Shown: positions 1 through 7,974, counted from the stretch's first letter. The stretch is DNA of 15,964 nt from an uncultured Bacilli bacterium (GCA_934096535.1 CAKOMC010000032.1:1-15964); one strand, 5' to 3'. Notes: generated from the letters alone by a model not told the origin. A program made the numbers and translations.

Positions 1-550
1 CACCCTTTTCTAGAGTTTCTCCAACTTTATTATCCATATATTTTACAAATTCATCATAAATACTCTTAGCCCAATCATTATCAGCCATAACCATAAATAT
101 AACATCACCACTATTTACAATGTAAAGTTTTTCCGCCGAAACACAGATCCATCTACTCATATCAACATTATCTTTAATATTTTGCATCATACTAGTAATA
201 TCAGTTTTTTCTTTCGTTTTAATTACGGCTACTTCTAGGGCTTGGGAACCCATTACAGGTTCGGATACTACCAAAGTATTAATATCATCCGTACTTTTTA
301 AACCAGTTAAAGATTCTACTAGTTCACTTTCTTTTAAATTTATTTCTTCCGTAGTAAGTTCTGGTAATTCATTAGCTAAATTTTTATAAATAGTTTTTAG
401 CATTTTTTTAATATCCCCTGCAGTTTGGAGAGTTTCGTTAGTTTTACTTTCTTTACTACTAGTAACGACAAATATAACTCCCGCTAAAACAACTAAGCCT
501 CCAATCAGGCATCCTATAATAATATTTTTCTTATTTTCCATCTTTTTCAT
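1..550 (-). CDS. Membrane-anchored DUF4358-like protein (3' end outside window)
   Basis: The frame is open from an ATG at 550 to the left edge, giving 183 codons without a stop; the C-terminus is missing. A good ribosome site (AGAGGAA) lies about six bases before the ATG. Residues 9-30 form one hydrophobic segment after a Lys-rich start (MKKMENKK), so the protein is probably a signal-anchor protein with its bulk outside the cell. The outer part has the order I know from DUF4358 proteins of Firmicutes: a helical stretch with ELPELTTEEI, then EVAVIKTKEKTD, then a RWICV segment, then NSGDVIFMVMAD, and a final helix. The molecular role of DUF4358 is not known to me. The gene begins 31 bases after the 405-residue gene and probably shares its transcript. 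The family call is from memory of the pattern, not from a search. Confidence 0.7.
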   Translation of the reverse strand, partial: MKKMENKKNIIIGCLIGGLVVLAGVIFVVTSSKESKTNETLQTAGDIKKMLKTIYKNLANELPELTTEEINLKESELVESLTGLKSTDDINTLVVSEPVMGSQALEVAVIKTKEKTDITSMMQNIKDNVDMSRWICVSAEKLYIVNSGDVIFMVMADNDWAKSIYDEFVKYMDNKVGETLEKG

Positions 551-580
551 AATTTTTCCTCTTTCTTTTATTTATTTTTA

Positions 581-1798
581 TTACATCTTTTTACCAGTCT
601 TAGTTTCTAAACTAGCCCTAAAGACTTCTTCATCAAAAGGTATTTTTTTAAGGAAGGCATACCTTTCGGCCGCCTCTTTTCGGGCCTCATAAATTTTAAT
701 AGCATCCAAAGATTTGCCTATATCACTTTCTAATAATTCGGTAATTTCTTCATCTACTAAAGAAGTATCTTCGCCTTTGTTTATACAATCAATCTTCGAA
801 AAACTTAAGATAGCCAATTTTTTAGCCACTTCTTCTTGCTCAGCTAGCGAATAATTTTTATGATTTTTTCTTTCTTCTTCTTCCCTTTTTCTTCGTTCTT
901 CAGCTTCGATTTTTTCAATAATAACGACTAATTTATTAAAATCAATATTAAGTTTTTTTTCAACTCTGTCCACTTTTTCTTGATAATGAGTAATATTTTC
1001 CGTAATTAATTTACAAGTTTCGATATTTTTCTTTGGCATAATACCTAGTAATTCTTTTAATTTATCTAAGCAAAACTTATTTTTAGCGTGTAAAACAAAG
1101 ATATCTCTTACTTTATCAACTGCTTTTACTGGTAAACTTTCTAACTCAGACATTTTGCCTTCTAAAACATATTTTTTGTAATCATTAAGTAAAGATATTT
1201 CCTTAGCAATTAAGCTTTCAGCTAATTTAGCATCCACATTTTGATGATTAGCATTAATTTTTAAATCAAATACGGATAAATCTCCTAAAGATTCGCCAAA
1301 TAAATCTGCCAATTTTTTATATTCATTATCCCCAACTTTAACAAAGCCAGAGCTAGGAGTAATACTAGATAATAATTCTCTTTCTCTTTTTCTGGCCTCT
1401 TCGATAGATGTTTTTTCAGCATCAAAAATTTTACTTTCTTCATTAACGAAAGACGCACTAATCTTTTTTTCGGCCATTTCATCTAAAACTGGTAAGGCAT
1501 TCAAAGCCGCAATAACAGCCTCATTTTGACTGTATATCACATCCCCACTTAAATGAGCCTTACTATCTAAAGCAGTAATCTCCCCAATTATTTTTAAGTT
1601 TTCTTCTCTTTTCTTTATTTTCTTCTTTAAATCCCTTTTATCTAATATTCCTAGTATTTTTTCACCTAATCCTAAATCTTTATTATTAAGATTATCTAAC
1701 TTCTTTTTGGCCTCCATATTTAATTTACTTAAATATTCTTTATAAGCCTTAAGACTATCCTTAAACTCTATATGTTTACTAATTCTATCATCAGACAT
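581..1798 (-). CDS. Hypothetical charged, coiled-coil cytosolic protein
   Basis: I do not recognise this 405-residue protein. It has no signal peptide and no membrane segment. It is very rich in Lys and Glu and mostly helical. The densest coiled-coil stretch is about residues 283-312, where a run of E/R/K (AEERRKREEEERKNH) occurs; weaker helical repeats cover residues 15-75 and 185-225. Only two cysteines are present (residues 243 and 262 region) besides one near 338, and no nucleotide-binding loop is visible. The start is well supported by an AAGGAG site seven bases before the ATG. It lies between the Cys-rich gene (25 bases upstream) and the DUF4358-like gene (31 bases downstream), so a three-gene unit is likely. 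A structural or scaffolding role is possible but not shown. Confidence 0.75.
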   Translation of the reverse strand: MSDDRISKHIEFKDSLKAYKEYLSKLNMEAKKKLDNLNNKDLGLGEKILGILDKRDLKKKIKKREENLKIIGEITALDSKAHLSGDVIYSQNEAVIAALNALPVLDEMAEKKISASFVNEESKIFDAEKTSIEEARKRERELLSSITPSSGFVKVGDNEYKKLADLFGESLGDLSVFDLKINANHQNVDAKLAESLIAKEISLLNDYKKYVLEGKMSELESLPVKAVDKVRDIFVLHAKNKFCLDKLKELLGIMPKKNIETCKLITENITHYQEKVDRVEKKLNIDFNKLVVIIEKIEAEERRKREEEERKNHKNYSLAEQEEVAKKLAILSFSKIDCINKGEDTSLVDEEITELLESDIGKSLDAIKIYEARKEAAERYAFLKKIPFDEEVFRASLETKTGKKM

Positions 1799-1823
1799 AT
1801 AATAACTCCTTCTTATCTTTTAA

Positions 1824-2378
1824 TCATTTTAATTTAGTAGCATATTCTACTAACTTTGGTACAACCTCATCTATAGTTTGTCTATAACTATAATGAATTA
1901 TGTCTTTTTGTTTTCTATTAAAGAAATAATTTAATAACGGATAAGTATCTACTTTTGATTTAAACTTATATTTCTTTTCTATAGGACTACATAAAAATAT
2001 TTTACAACTAATACTTCTATGTTGACATACTCCTTTAACTAAATAAGGACAAGGTTTCTTATGAAAATAGCAGCACCCATTAATAGTAGCAAAACATTTA
2101 CCACTTCTATTACCATAACATTTATCGCATTTAAAATCACATACTTTATGACTAATATTATCTAAAATAGTACACATCTCATCATAGATATAATTATACC
2201 TATCACTTAAATTCTTATAATTTAGAGCCTTAACCATTTTAAGCATCCAAAACTCTTTTGTATCATAAGGATAATCTTTATCTAAAATATCCAATGTATA
2301 TTGATAATTACTTCTATCATTTTTAATAATTTTCTTCATTTTCTTATAATCATTTAAAGTTAAATTAATTGTTTCCAT
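1824..2378 (-). CDS. Cys-rich putative metal-binding protein
   Basis: A 184-residue soluble protein that I cannot name. It has eleven cysteines, ten of them packed between residues 80 and 130: C80, C84, C87, C95, C102, C103, C110, C118, C125 and C130, with H106 and H120 nearby. The spacing (CxxxCxxC, then C, CC, CP, C, C, C) is that of a protein binding one or more zinc ions or an iron-sulfur cluster rather than of an exported disulfide protein, because there is no signal peptide. The N-terminal 70 residues are helical and rich in Lys and Tyr; the C-terminal 50 are basic and aromatic. A GAGGT ribosome site lies seven bases before the ATG. It is the first gene of the unit that continues to the left edge. 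The metal-binding idea is inference from cysteine spacing only. Confidence 0.75.
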   Translation of the reverse strand: METINLTLNDYKKMKKIIKNDRSNYQYTLDILDKDYPYDTKEFWMLKMVKALNYKNLSDRYNYIYDEMCTILDNISHKVCDFKCDKCYGNRSGKCFATINGCCYFHKKPCPYLVKGVCQHRSISCKIFLCSPIEKKYKFKSKVDTYPLLNYFFNRKQKDIIHYSYRQTIDEVVPKLVEYATKLK

Positions 2379-2385
2379 ACTAACT

Positions 2386-2405
2386 ACCTCAAATCCATTA
2401 TACCA
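2386..2405 (-). promoter_or_regulatory. Extended -10 promoter for the left-edge unit
   Basis: On the minus strand the bases TGGTATAAT (2405..2397) make a perfect extended -10 element (TGn plus TATAAT). No good -35 hexamer is seen at the normal distance; the best is a GACTTT-like stretch inside the preceding hairpin, which fits extended -10 promoters that do not need one. The expected transcription start is near 2390, only about a dozen bases before the ATG at 2378 and almost on the GAGGT ribosome site (2390..2386), so the leader would be unusually short. Confidence 0.45.
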
Positions 2406-2442
2406 AATAAAAATTAAAAGAAAAGTCCTTTTAATTTTTATT
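2406..2442 (-). terminator. Terminator-like hairpin (15-bp perfect stem)
   Basis: Arms at 2406..2420 and 2428..2442 are exact reverse complements over 15 bases with a 7-base loop (AAAAGTC). The stem is almost all A/T, with runs of T on the 3' side whichever strand is transcribed. It starts five bases beyond the stop codon of the 208-residue membrane gene (2447) and immediately precedes the promoter of the next unit. This is the place for a terminator on the minus strand. There is no gene reading toward it on the plus strand. Confidence 0.65.
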
Positions 2443-2446
2443 GCTA

Positions 2447-3073
2447 TTACTCACCAAGTAGTTTTACTTTATTACTATTCTTTTTTAAAAAACATAAAAT
2501 ATAAAGAACATCAAAAGTATAGCAGATAATGCCAATGGCTAAAATAAAAGCATTAATATGTAAAAATACACTCTTAGCTATTACCATAAAAAGAGTACCT
2601 AACATCTTACTTAGGGCCAAAAGAAGAGATTGACCTTTGGTTTTTCCTTCTAAAAATCGTTTTTCAAAAAACAAAATAGACATAACAGCATTTTGAAAAA
2701 ACGAGGCACAGGAAGAAGCGGCTATTTTACCATCATACTCTAAATGAAAAGCAAATTCAAAGATAAAACCAGTAATTAAAATTAAAATACTGTAAGGAAT
2801 AAAATATTTCTTTTTCTTAAAATTTTTACCATTATATTTAAAATATAAATAGCCAATGACAACATCTAAAATAATCCAGATAATATTAATTATAAATAAA
2901 ATTTTTATGTCATTAAATTTATTGTTTATTAAAAACAGTAATTCCCATGAAAAATTAAGACCAATAGCAATAAGTGGCATACTACAAGTTTTATCGCGAA
3001 TTCCACATCTTATTATTTCTATATATGTAATTATCCAAAATACTCCTCCTATTAAAGTTAAAATACTATCCAT
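2447..3073 (-). CDS. Multipass membrane protein, Pyr4/PaxB-type transmembrane terpene cyclase-like
   Basis: A 208-residue protein with about seven hydrophobic segments and a short basic tail. Length, topology and motifs resemble the small integral-membrane terpene cyclases known from fungi (Pyr4, PaxB), which have bacterial relatives. After the first helix comes GIRDKTCSMP, then helix two with N40, W43 and E44 (LNFSWELLFLI), then W66 and D70 in helix three, and a last helix with D188 (YTFDVLYI). In Pyr4 an acidic residue in a matching WE motif and one in the last helix are essential, so E44 and D188 are the likely counterparts. No prenyltransferase or other terpenoid gene is in the window, so the substrate is unknown and the protein may have another role. 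An AGAGG ribosome site precedes the ATG. It follows the prepilin pair by 32 bases and is probably the last gene of that unit. Confidence 0.6.
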   Translation of the reverse strand: MDSILTLIGGVFWIITYIEIIRCGIRDKTCSMPLIAIGLNFSWELLFLINNKFNDIKILFIINIIWIILDVVIGYLYFKYNGKNFKKKKYFIPYSILILITGFIFEFAFHLEYDGKIAASSCASFFQNAVMSILFFEKRFLEGKTKGQSLLLALSKMLGTLFMVIAKSVFLHINAFILAIGIICYTFDVLYILCFLKKNSNKVKLLGE

Positions 3074-3105
3074 TATATACCTCTTTTCAAAAGAAGAAAG
3101 CCAGT

Positions 3106-4233
3106 CTAATTACTTTCTTCTAACTTTAAAAGATAAGGTGTTTTACTACTACCATTACCACCATTATATAAAACTTTTTGATTTAAATAAATTGTTGGAT
3201 ATATACTATATTTAAAAGTAGGACTTAAGGAACTAATATTACTATTTTCTAAATGAAAAGGATAAGTATTATTATTTTCGCTATAATAATTTAAAAACCA
3301 AATATTATCATTATCCAGGTAAGATTTTTCTTCACAAAACTTATAGTCTGAAAAAGACATATTCTTACATTTATTCATCTTAGTTAACACATAATCACTT
3401 ATTGAGGGAAGTCCTACTAAAGTATCAATACTACTACCATAAGCTTCATTTTTATACCAACTATCAGCAGTAATATAGACATTAAAATCATTTTCCATTT
3501 TAAAAGCTTTATCAAGTAACATACTTCTTGTAGTTAGATTTTTTAAACCAACTTTAGTAAAATCTAATAATTTAACATTACCATCTTCTATATATTCATA
3601 ATTACTTTTTCCATTATAATAGGCATCATTAAGTAACTTACCTATTTTAGTCGTATTAAATTCTGTTATTTCTCCTTTATCATTCCAACTAAATTTATCT
3701 ATATTATTAACAGTTAACTTATCATTTCTTATTAACTTAGTTTGATAAATGTAATTTGCATCATCTAAAACTTTCTTAATCTCAATAATCCGCCATAATT
3801 CACAAGTATCAGTCTTAGTATAATCATCACAATTAAAATATACATAGTTATTGGAATTATTGGTAAAACCAACTACATCATTAATATCGGTATAAATACT
3901 ATCATCTTTTTCATGAGCATATATATAATTATAAATATAACTACCTATCGTTTCTTGGAAATAAAGATTACATTTAGTTTTTTTCTTTAAGTTTGAATGT
4001 TTTACAGCCCTATATTTAGTATCAAAAGTAATCTCTACATCATCATTGCATTCATAATTACTTAAGTTAGTACCTACCATATCACTTAGGATACCATTTA
4101 TATAATAATTATATTTTATACTGGGAGCCATTGCTTTAGAAGCAATATAAATACCAGTAACAAGAAGAAGAATACTTAAAAATATTATTCCTCCTATTAA
4201 AGTACTCTTTTTTAATTTTATCTTACTCTCCAT
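3106..4233 (-). CDS. Membrane-anchored exported protein, partner of the prepilin
   Basis: A 375-residue protein with a basic start, one hydrophobic helix at about residues 12-33 and then a long Asn/Tyr/Thr-rich exported part. The region from about residue 145 (CELWRIIEI) through an Asn/Tyr-rich middle, a VGLPSISDYV segment and an end with YPTIYLNQ plus GGNGSSKTPYLL has the same order of landmarks as the C-terminal module of the surface protein at 13879-15843 (YWQIVRI, SNAVGF, RPVINLKS, GIGTSSDPFVV). I think both are members of one large exported family of gut Bacilli without a settled name; the fold is probably lectin-like (inference). The ATG lies inside the last codons of the upstream prepilin gene, a 16-base overlap, with an AAGGAG site seven bases ahead, so translation of the two is probably coupled and they may work together at the cell surface. 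Confidence 0.7.
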   Translation of the reverse strand: MESKIKLKKSTLIGGIIFLSILLLVTGIYIASKAMAPSIKYNYYINGILSDMVGTNLSNYECNDDVEITFDTKYRAVKHSNLKKKTKCNLYFQETIGSYIYNYIYAHEKDDSIYTDINDVVGFTNNSNNYVYFNCDDYTKTDTCELWRIIEIKKVLDDANYIYQTKLIRNDKLTVNNIDKFSWNDKGEITEFNTTKIGKLLNDAYYNGKSNYEYIEDGNVKLLDFTKVGLKNLTTRSMLLDKAFKMENDFNVYITADSWYKNEAYGSSIDTLVGLPSISDYVLTKMNKCKNMSFSDYKFCEEKSYLDNDNIWFLNYYSENNNTYPFHLENSNISSLSPTFKYSIYPTIYLNQKVLYNGGNGSSKTPYLLKLEESN

Positions 4234-7148
4234 TTATACTCTCCTTCTGTATGGCTTCCTGTTACTTCATCGTTTCTTTGAGGTTTATCGCACTGATTAC
4301 TACCTTCTTTATAACATTTATTATAGACGCATTTTTCTTCGGTACCTTTTTGACAATCAGAATTAATTTCTGCACATGTAGTTTCTCTTGTATCACAATT
4401 AGTTTTGCCAAAATAATCACTAGTATCTTCTACTTCTTCCGGTTCTTCATAACGATCAAATTCAGCACTTGTTGTTGTGCTGTTACCAGCATTATCATAA
4501 CAAGTCCCGCTATAAGTAAAGTAATGATTATTTTGAGCATAAGAATCATTCATAAATGAATATGCTTGCCCATTTTTACCATTAATACTATAAGATGCAA
4601 TACCACTAGTAGTATCATTACATACAAGACCGGCTTCTTTATCTGAATAATCATTCCATTCATGGCGTCTATTTGTAATTGTATACGATTCTGGATTTTT
4701 AAGATATTCTTTTAGTTTTTCTTCATCATCTAGACCATTTTGATCCCAGACATCACATGTTATAGCAGGAGTTTGAGTACTACCACCACAGGAACCAGAA
4801 TAATGAACCTTAAGCTCATATTGGCAGTGATGAGCAAGTATTTTCATTCCTAAATTAGCCGTTGGACTAGTAGTATCTCTTCTAATATTTCGGCTACATT
4901 CACTATATAAGCCGGCTTCATTATAATATCTTCCTGCTACTGTAATATAACCGGTATCATAACCTAATGTATAAGTATTATTGTTACTTACACCATTAGG
5001 AACAAAAATTTGACCATAAGTAGTAGCAAGGCCGGTACCACTTACAGTTGCTATTACATCTGAAGTATACCAATCATTATTGCCTTTAGTACCTGTTACC
5101 GTTAAATTACAAGTTGGAGGATTAGCAAGTCTTTTAACAGTTGCCTCGCATGTTCCTTCATTACCAGCATTATCTTTTACAACACCATAATAAGTTATAC
5201 CGGCAGTATCATATGATAAAGAGGTCTGATAAATATTATTATAAGCTTTACTATAAGCATTTATTCCGTAAGAAGCAACACCACTTAAAGAATCGGTTGG
5301 GGAAATACTCATCGCCACATCACTAATATACCAACCATTATTACTATTACCACTAGCATTTATTGTACACTTGGGAACCTCAGAGTCTTTCTTAATGGTA
5401 ATCGTATTTTTACAGCTACTAACAGATCCGGCTACATTAGTAACTGTTCCACTTACCTTAACACCAGAAGTATCAGAACTAACTGTAAAACTATCTCGGT
5501 TAGTATTATTAAGACTCTTAGCTGTAACATATTTCGAGCTAGAACTTAATTTAACGGTAGCATTTGACCTATACCAACCATTATCACCATCCGCAATTTT
5601 ATCTACTGATAACTCACAAGTTGGTTGTTCTTTTAAACGATAGACCGTTATTGAGCAAGTTCCCACATTACCAGCTTTATCCTTAACATAACCATAGTAT
5701 TTAATACCAGCATCCGTTGTATCAGTAGTTAGTACCGCCTGATTTTTCCCATTATATTCGGCATTAGGACTTGTTGTAATCCCGTATTCACTAACCCCAC
5801 TTATTTCATCAGCAACTGATAAATACAAACTAACATCATCAATAAACCATTTATTGGTATCAGAATTCTTTTTACCAAAAGCCTCAATACTACATGTTGG
5901 ATTAGTCCTATCAACATGAACGGCTAAGTTATATTGACAAGCTCTAGTATTACCAATATTATCACTAACATCCCAATTTACTTTTTTATATTCTGCTTGA
6001 TCAGTTTGCGTCTCGGTTTTATCAGGCGTTGCACAACCAGATCCTACATCGCTTTTACAGCCGTAAGTATATGTATAACTTGTTGACCAACCTGAATTAT
6101 TTACGGGGTTTTTACATACTGGTTTGGAATTATCAATATTGGTAATACTAATTGGTACAGCCTCACTTACATTACCTACTTGATCTTTAGCATAAGCATA
6201 ATAAGTCTTATTTTCATAAACAGTTACCCTTTTTTCTTCAGCTGTTATATTAAAATTAGGAGCCTCATTTAAATCTTCAGTTAAAGCATAAGAATAGCTA
6301 GCAAAACCTGAGCCTTCACCATCACTACCATTAAAAGTAATAACTTTACTTGATTGTTCATATGAAGCTTTCGTATCTAGAGTTAATGTTGGTTTGGCTT
6401 TATCTATTTTTACATTAACACTCTTAGCAAGTAATCCTTTACTAGTTTGAACCTTTACCGTTACACTAGTATTTACTAAATAATTAGTATTTATTCTATA
6501 AACATTAATATAATCAGAATTAATACCTGGATTATTTTCTTTATTATAGACAGGACCATTACTAGTTTTATTTTCGCCATTAAAACTCCAAGTAATAGTC
6601 ATATTATGTTCAGATAACTCATTTAATGACTCCGGAGTTAAATATAAATAAACATCTTCATTAGTCCACTTTATATCTTTATTAGATCCTAAATAATTTT
6701 GATTTATTAAAAGATTATCACTAGCTTTATAAGCTAAAATATCTAATTTTGATGATAAGATATCCATTTCTGCTAGGCTACAATCAGTACTTGCCGAAAC
6801 ACTTATTTCATAATCTTCTAAGACTCTATTAATATCTACTTGATAACAATCAAAATAACCTCCTAAGGGATTATTTAATTTTTCATTGGCCTCAGTATCA
6901 TTTTCTTGTTCGATGTAACCTTCGGTAATTAATTTAGCAACGCTTATCGTAGTGGCTTCTACTCCATAATCAGTTGCGTATTCAATTGCTTTTGATTTAA
7001 TTAAATCAATTTTATTATTATATGTTCTTTCTTTTAAGTTCTTACTAATTCCATTATAACTTGCACTAGCAATAGTTATTAATATTCCCATAATTACAAT
7101 AACTGCTAATAGTTCGGTAATAGTAAAACCTTTAGTTTTGCTTTTCAT
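4218..7148 (-). CDS. Giant prepilin-like protein with Ig-like repeats
   Basis: A 976-residue protein that opens with a textbook type IV prepilin/pseudopilin leader: basic MKSKTKG, then FTITELLAVIVIMGILI. Cleavage would fall between G7 and F8, leaving E12 as the conserved Glu+5, followed by a pilin-like helix to about residue 60. True pilins are 120-200 residues; here about 800 more follow. From residue 253 there are roughly seven repeats of 75-90 residues, each opening with a P-T-C type motif (about 253, 343, 417, 509, 592, 678, 762) and often closing with DxxGN (322-328, 490-498, 659-667, 885-890). This is typical of bacterial Ig-like adhesin domains. Paired cysteines suggest disulfides. Residues 910-955 form a separate Cys-rich tail. 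No pilus assembly gene is in the window. I infer a surface adhesin processed by a prepilin peptidase. Confidence 0.85.
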   Translation of the reverse strand: MKSKTKGFTITELLAVIVIMGILITIASASYNGISKNLKERTYNNKIDLIKSKAIEYATDYGVEATTISVAKLITEGYIEQENDTEANEKLNNPLGGYFDCYQVDINRVLEDYEISVSASTDCSLAEMDILSSKLDILAYKASDNLLINQNYLGSNKDIKWTNEDVYLYLTPESLNELSEHNMTITWSFNGENKTSNGPVYNKENNPGINSDYINVYRINTNYLVNTSVTVKVQTSKGLLAKSVNVKIDKAKPTLTLDTKASYEQSSKVITFNGSDGEGSGFASYSYALTEDLNEAPNFNITAEEKRVTVYENKTYYAYAKDQVGNVSEAVPISITNIDNSKPVCKNPVNNSGWSTSYTYTYGCKSDVGSGCATPDKTETQTDQAEYKKVNWDVSDNIGNTRACQYNLAVHVDRTNPTCSIEAFGKKNSDTNKWFIDDVSLYLSVADEISGVSEYGITTSPNAEYNGKNQAVLTTDTTDAGIKYYGYVKDKAGNVGTCSITVYRLKEQPTCELSVDKIADGDNGWYRSNATVKLSSSSKYVTAKSLNNTNRDSFTVSSDTSGVKVSGTVTNVAGSVSSCKNTITIKKDSEVPKCTINASGNSNNGWYISDVAMSISPTDSLSGVASYGINAYSKAYNNIYQTSLSYDTAGITYYGVVKDNAGNEGTCEATVKRLANPPTCNLTVTGTKGNNDWYTSDVIATVSGTGLATTYGQIFVPNGVSNNNTYTLGYDTGYITVAGRYYNEAGLYSECSRNIRRDTTSPTANLGMKILAHHCQYELKVHYSGSCGGSTQTPAITCDVWDQNGLDDEEKLKEYLKNPESYTITNRRHEWNDYSDKEAGLVCNDTTSGIASYSINGKNGQAYSFMNDSYAQNNHYFTYSGTCYDNAGNSTTTSAEFDRYEEPEEVEDTSDYFGKTNCDTRETTCAEINSDCQKGTEEKCVYNKCYKEGSNQCDKPQRNDEVTGSHTEGEYKWRVR

Positions 7149-7177
7149 ATACTTTTTCTACCCTACTTTCTACATTA

Positions 7178-7186
7178 ATAATATCA
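7178..7186 (-). promoter_or_regulatory. Extended -10 promoter for the prepilin unit
   Basis: The minus strand reads TGATATTAT (7186..7178), which is TGn followed by TATTAT, five of six consensus bases. No strong -35 is seen 17 bases further upstream (TGTTTA). The start codon at 7148 follows about 30 bases downstream, giving a normal leader. The ribosome site of this gene (around AGGGT) is weak and rather far from the ATG. Confidence 0.4.
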
Positions 7187-7276
7187 CAATATACTTGCAA
7201 TAAACAGCTTATTTTTTAGTTTTTGGAAAGTTTTGAACACAAGAGCATATATATTTTTTAGGAGGAATTAAAAATT

Positions 7277-7540
7277 ATGGAAATTTTAAAAGTATCATCA
7301 AAATCTAACCCTAGTAAGGTAGCGGGAGCTATTGCTAATATATTCAGGGAAAATGGTAGTGTGGAACTACAAACAATCGGGGCTGGGTCTTTAAATCAAG
7401 CGGTAAAAGCGGTGGCTATCGCTCGTGGTTTCTTAGCACCAGCTGGTATTAATATCGGTATTATTCCTGCTTTTAATGATGTCTTAATTAACGGTGAAGA
7501 AAAAACTGCTATTAGACTCCTAATTAATATTGTTGATTAA
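7277..7540 (+). CDS. spoVS: Stage V sporulation protein S
   Basis: An 87-residue protein that matches SpoVS of Bacillus subtilis (86 residues) nearly end to end: MEILKVSSKSNPSKVAGAI at the start, the signature GAGSLNQAVKAVAIARGF in the middle and an IPAFND...GEEKTAIRLL end. SpoVS is a small Alba-like, nucleic-acid-associated protein needed for proper coat formation and spore maturation in Bacillus. Relatives also occur in bacteria not known to sporulate, so it does not prove that this organism makes spores. The AGGAGG ribosome site is strong, spaced about 11 bases from the ATG. The gene is transcribed alone, divergent from the prepilin unit, and ends at a good terminator. Its codons are less A/T-skewed than the neighbours, fitting a well-expressed core gene. 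I could not settle its promoter between 7200 and 7260. Confidence 0.97.
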   Translation: MEILKVSSKSNPSKVAGAIANIFRENGSVELQTIGAGSLNQAVKAVAIARGFLAPAGINIGIIPAFNDVLINGEEKTAIRLLINIVD

Positions 7541-7544
7541 ACTT

Positions 7545-7590
7545 AAAAGAACTAGTTAGAATTAATCACTCTAATTAGTTCTTTTATTTA
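7545..7590 (+). terminator. Rho-independent terminator of spoVS
   Basis: Arms at 7545..7560 and 7570..7585 pair over 16 bases with a single G-T wobble and a 9-base loop. The descending arm ends in CTTTT and is followed by ATTTA. It starts four bases after the spoVS stop codon. Confidence 0.85.
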
Positions 7591-7671
7591 ATTGATAAAA
7601 AGTATTAAAACTCTTAAAGCACCATTATAGCCATGCTTTTAAAAGATTTTCCTATTCAAGTAATCTAAAGA

Positions 7672-7974
7672 CTATTGATTATCCGTTCGTAAATGCTCAA
7701 TTTCTTCAATAGAAAGTTCAGTTATTTTAGAAATAGTCTCATTATCTAGGCCTAAGCCAATAGCATTTTTTAAAATATACCCTTTGTCAAGGACATTTTT
7801 TCTTTTTTAAAAGTCCATACTTATGGGTACATTATAATCATAGTTTTCATCGTTAAATATTTGCGTAAACATAAAATCTTGTTTTAAAGGTATTATCTGA
7901 CCTTCTGATAACTTATCTTTTCTTACATTCTTCCTTTCTTTTTTTAAATTCTCTTTATTTGTTTTTTATGACAT
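7672..7974 (-). pseudogene. Rpn/PD-(D/E)XK transposase-like nuclease, broken
   Basis: Read in one frame of 101 codons, the minus strand gives MS, a stop at codon 3 (7968..7966), then a Lys-rich start followed by EGQIIPLKQDFMFTQIFND, the usual opening of the Rpn family (recombination-promoting nucleases, also called PD-(D/E)XK nuclease family transposases). A second stop (7809..7807) follows SMDF. The same frame then continues with KGYILKNAIGLGLDNETI and TELSIEEIEHL, which is like the C-terminal helix of that family. Family members are around 300 residues, so the whole nuclease core is missing: an internal deletion plus two stops. An AAGGA ribosome site before the ATG survives. This is a decayed mobile-type gene with no product expected. 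Confidence 0.65.

Noticed and set aside
2856..3215. Open frame of 119 codons on the plus strand
   Set aside because: It is antisense to two well-supported minus-strand genes and to their junction, has no ribosome site and shows low-complexity Ile/Leu/Tyr composition.
7200..7262. Sporulation sigma-factor promoter for spoVS
   Set aside because: GGAAAGTTTT and nearby boxes do not give a convincing sigma-H or housekeeping pair at proper spacing; I could not choose one.
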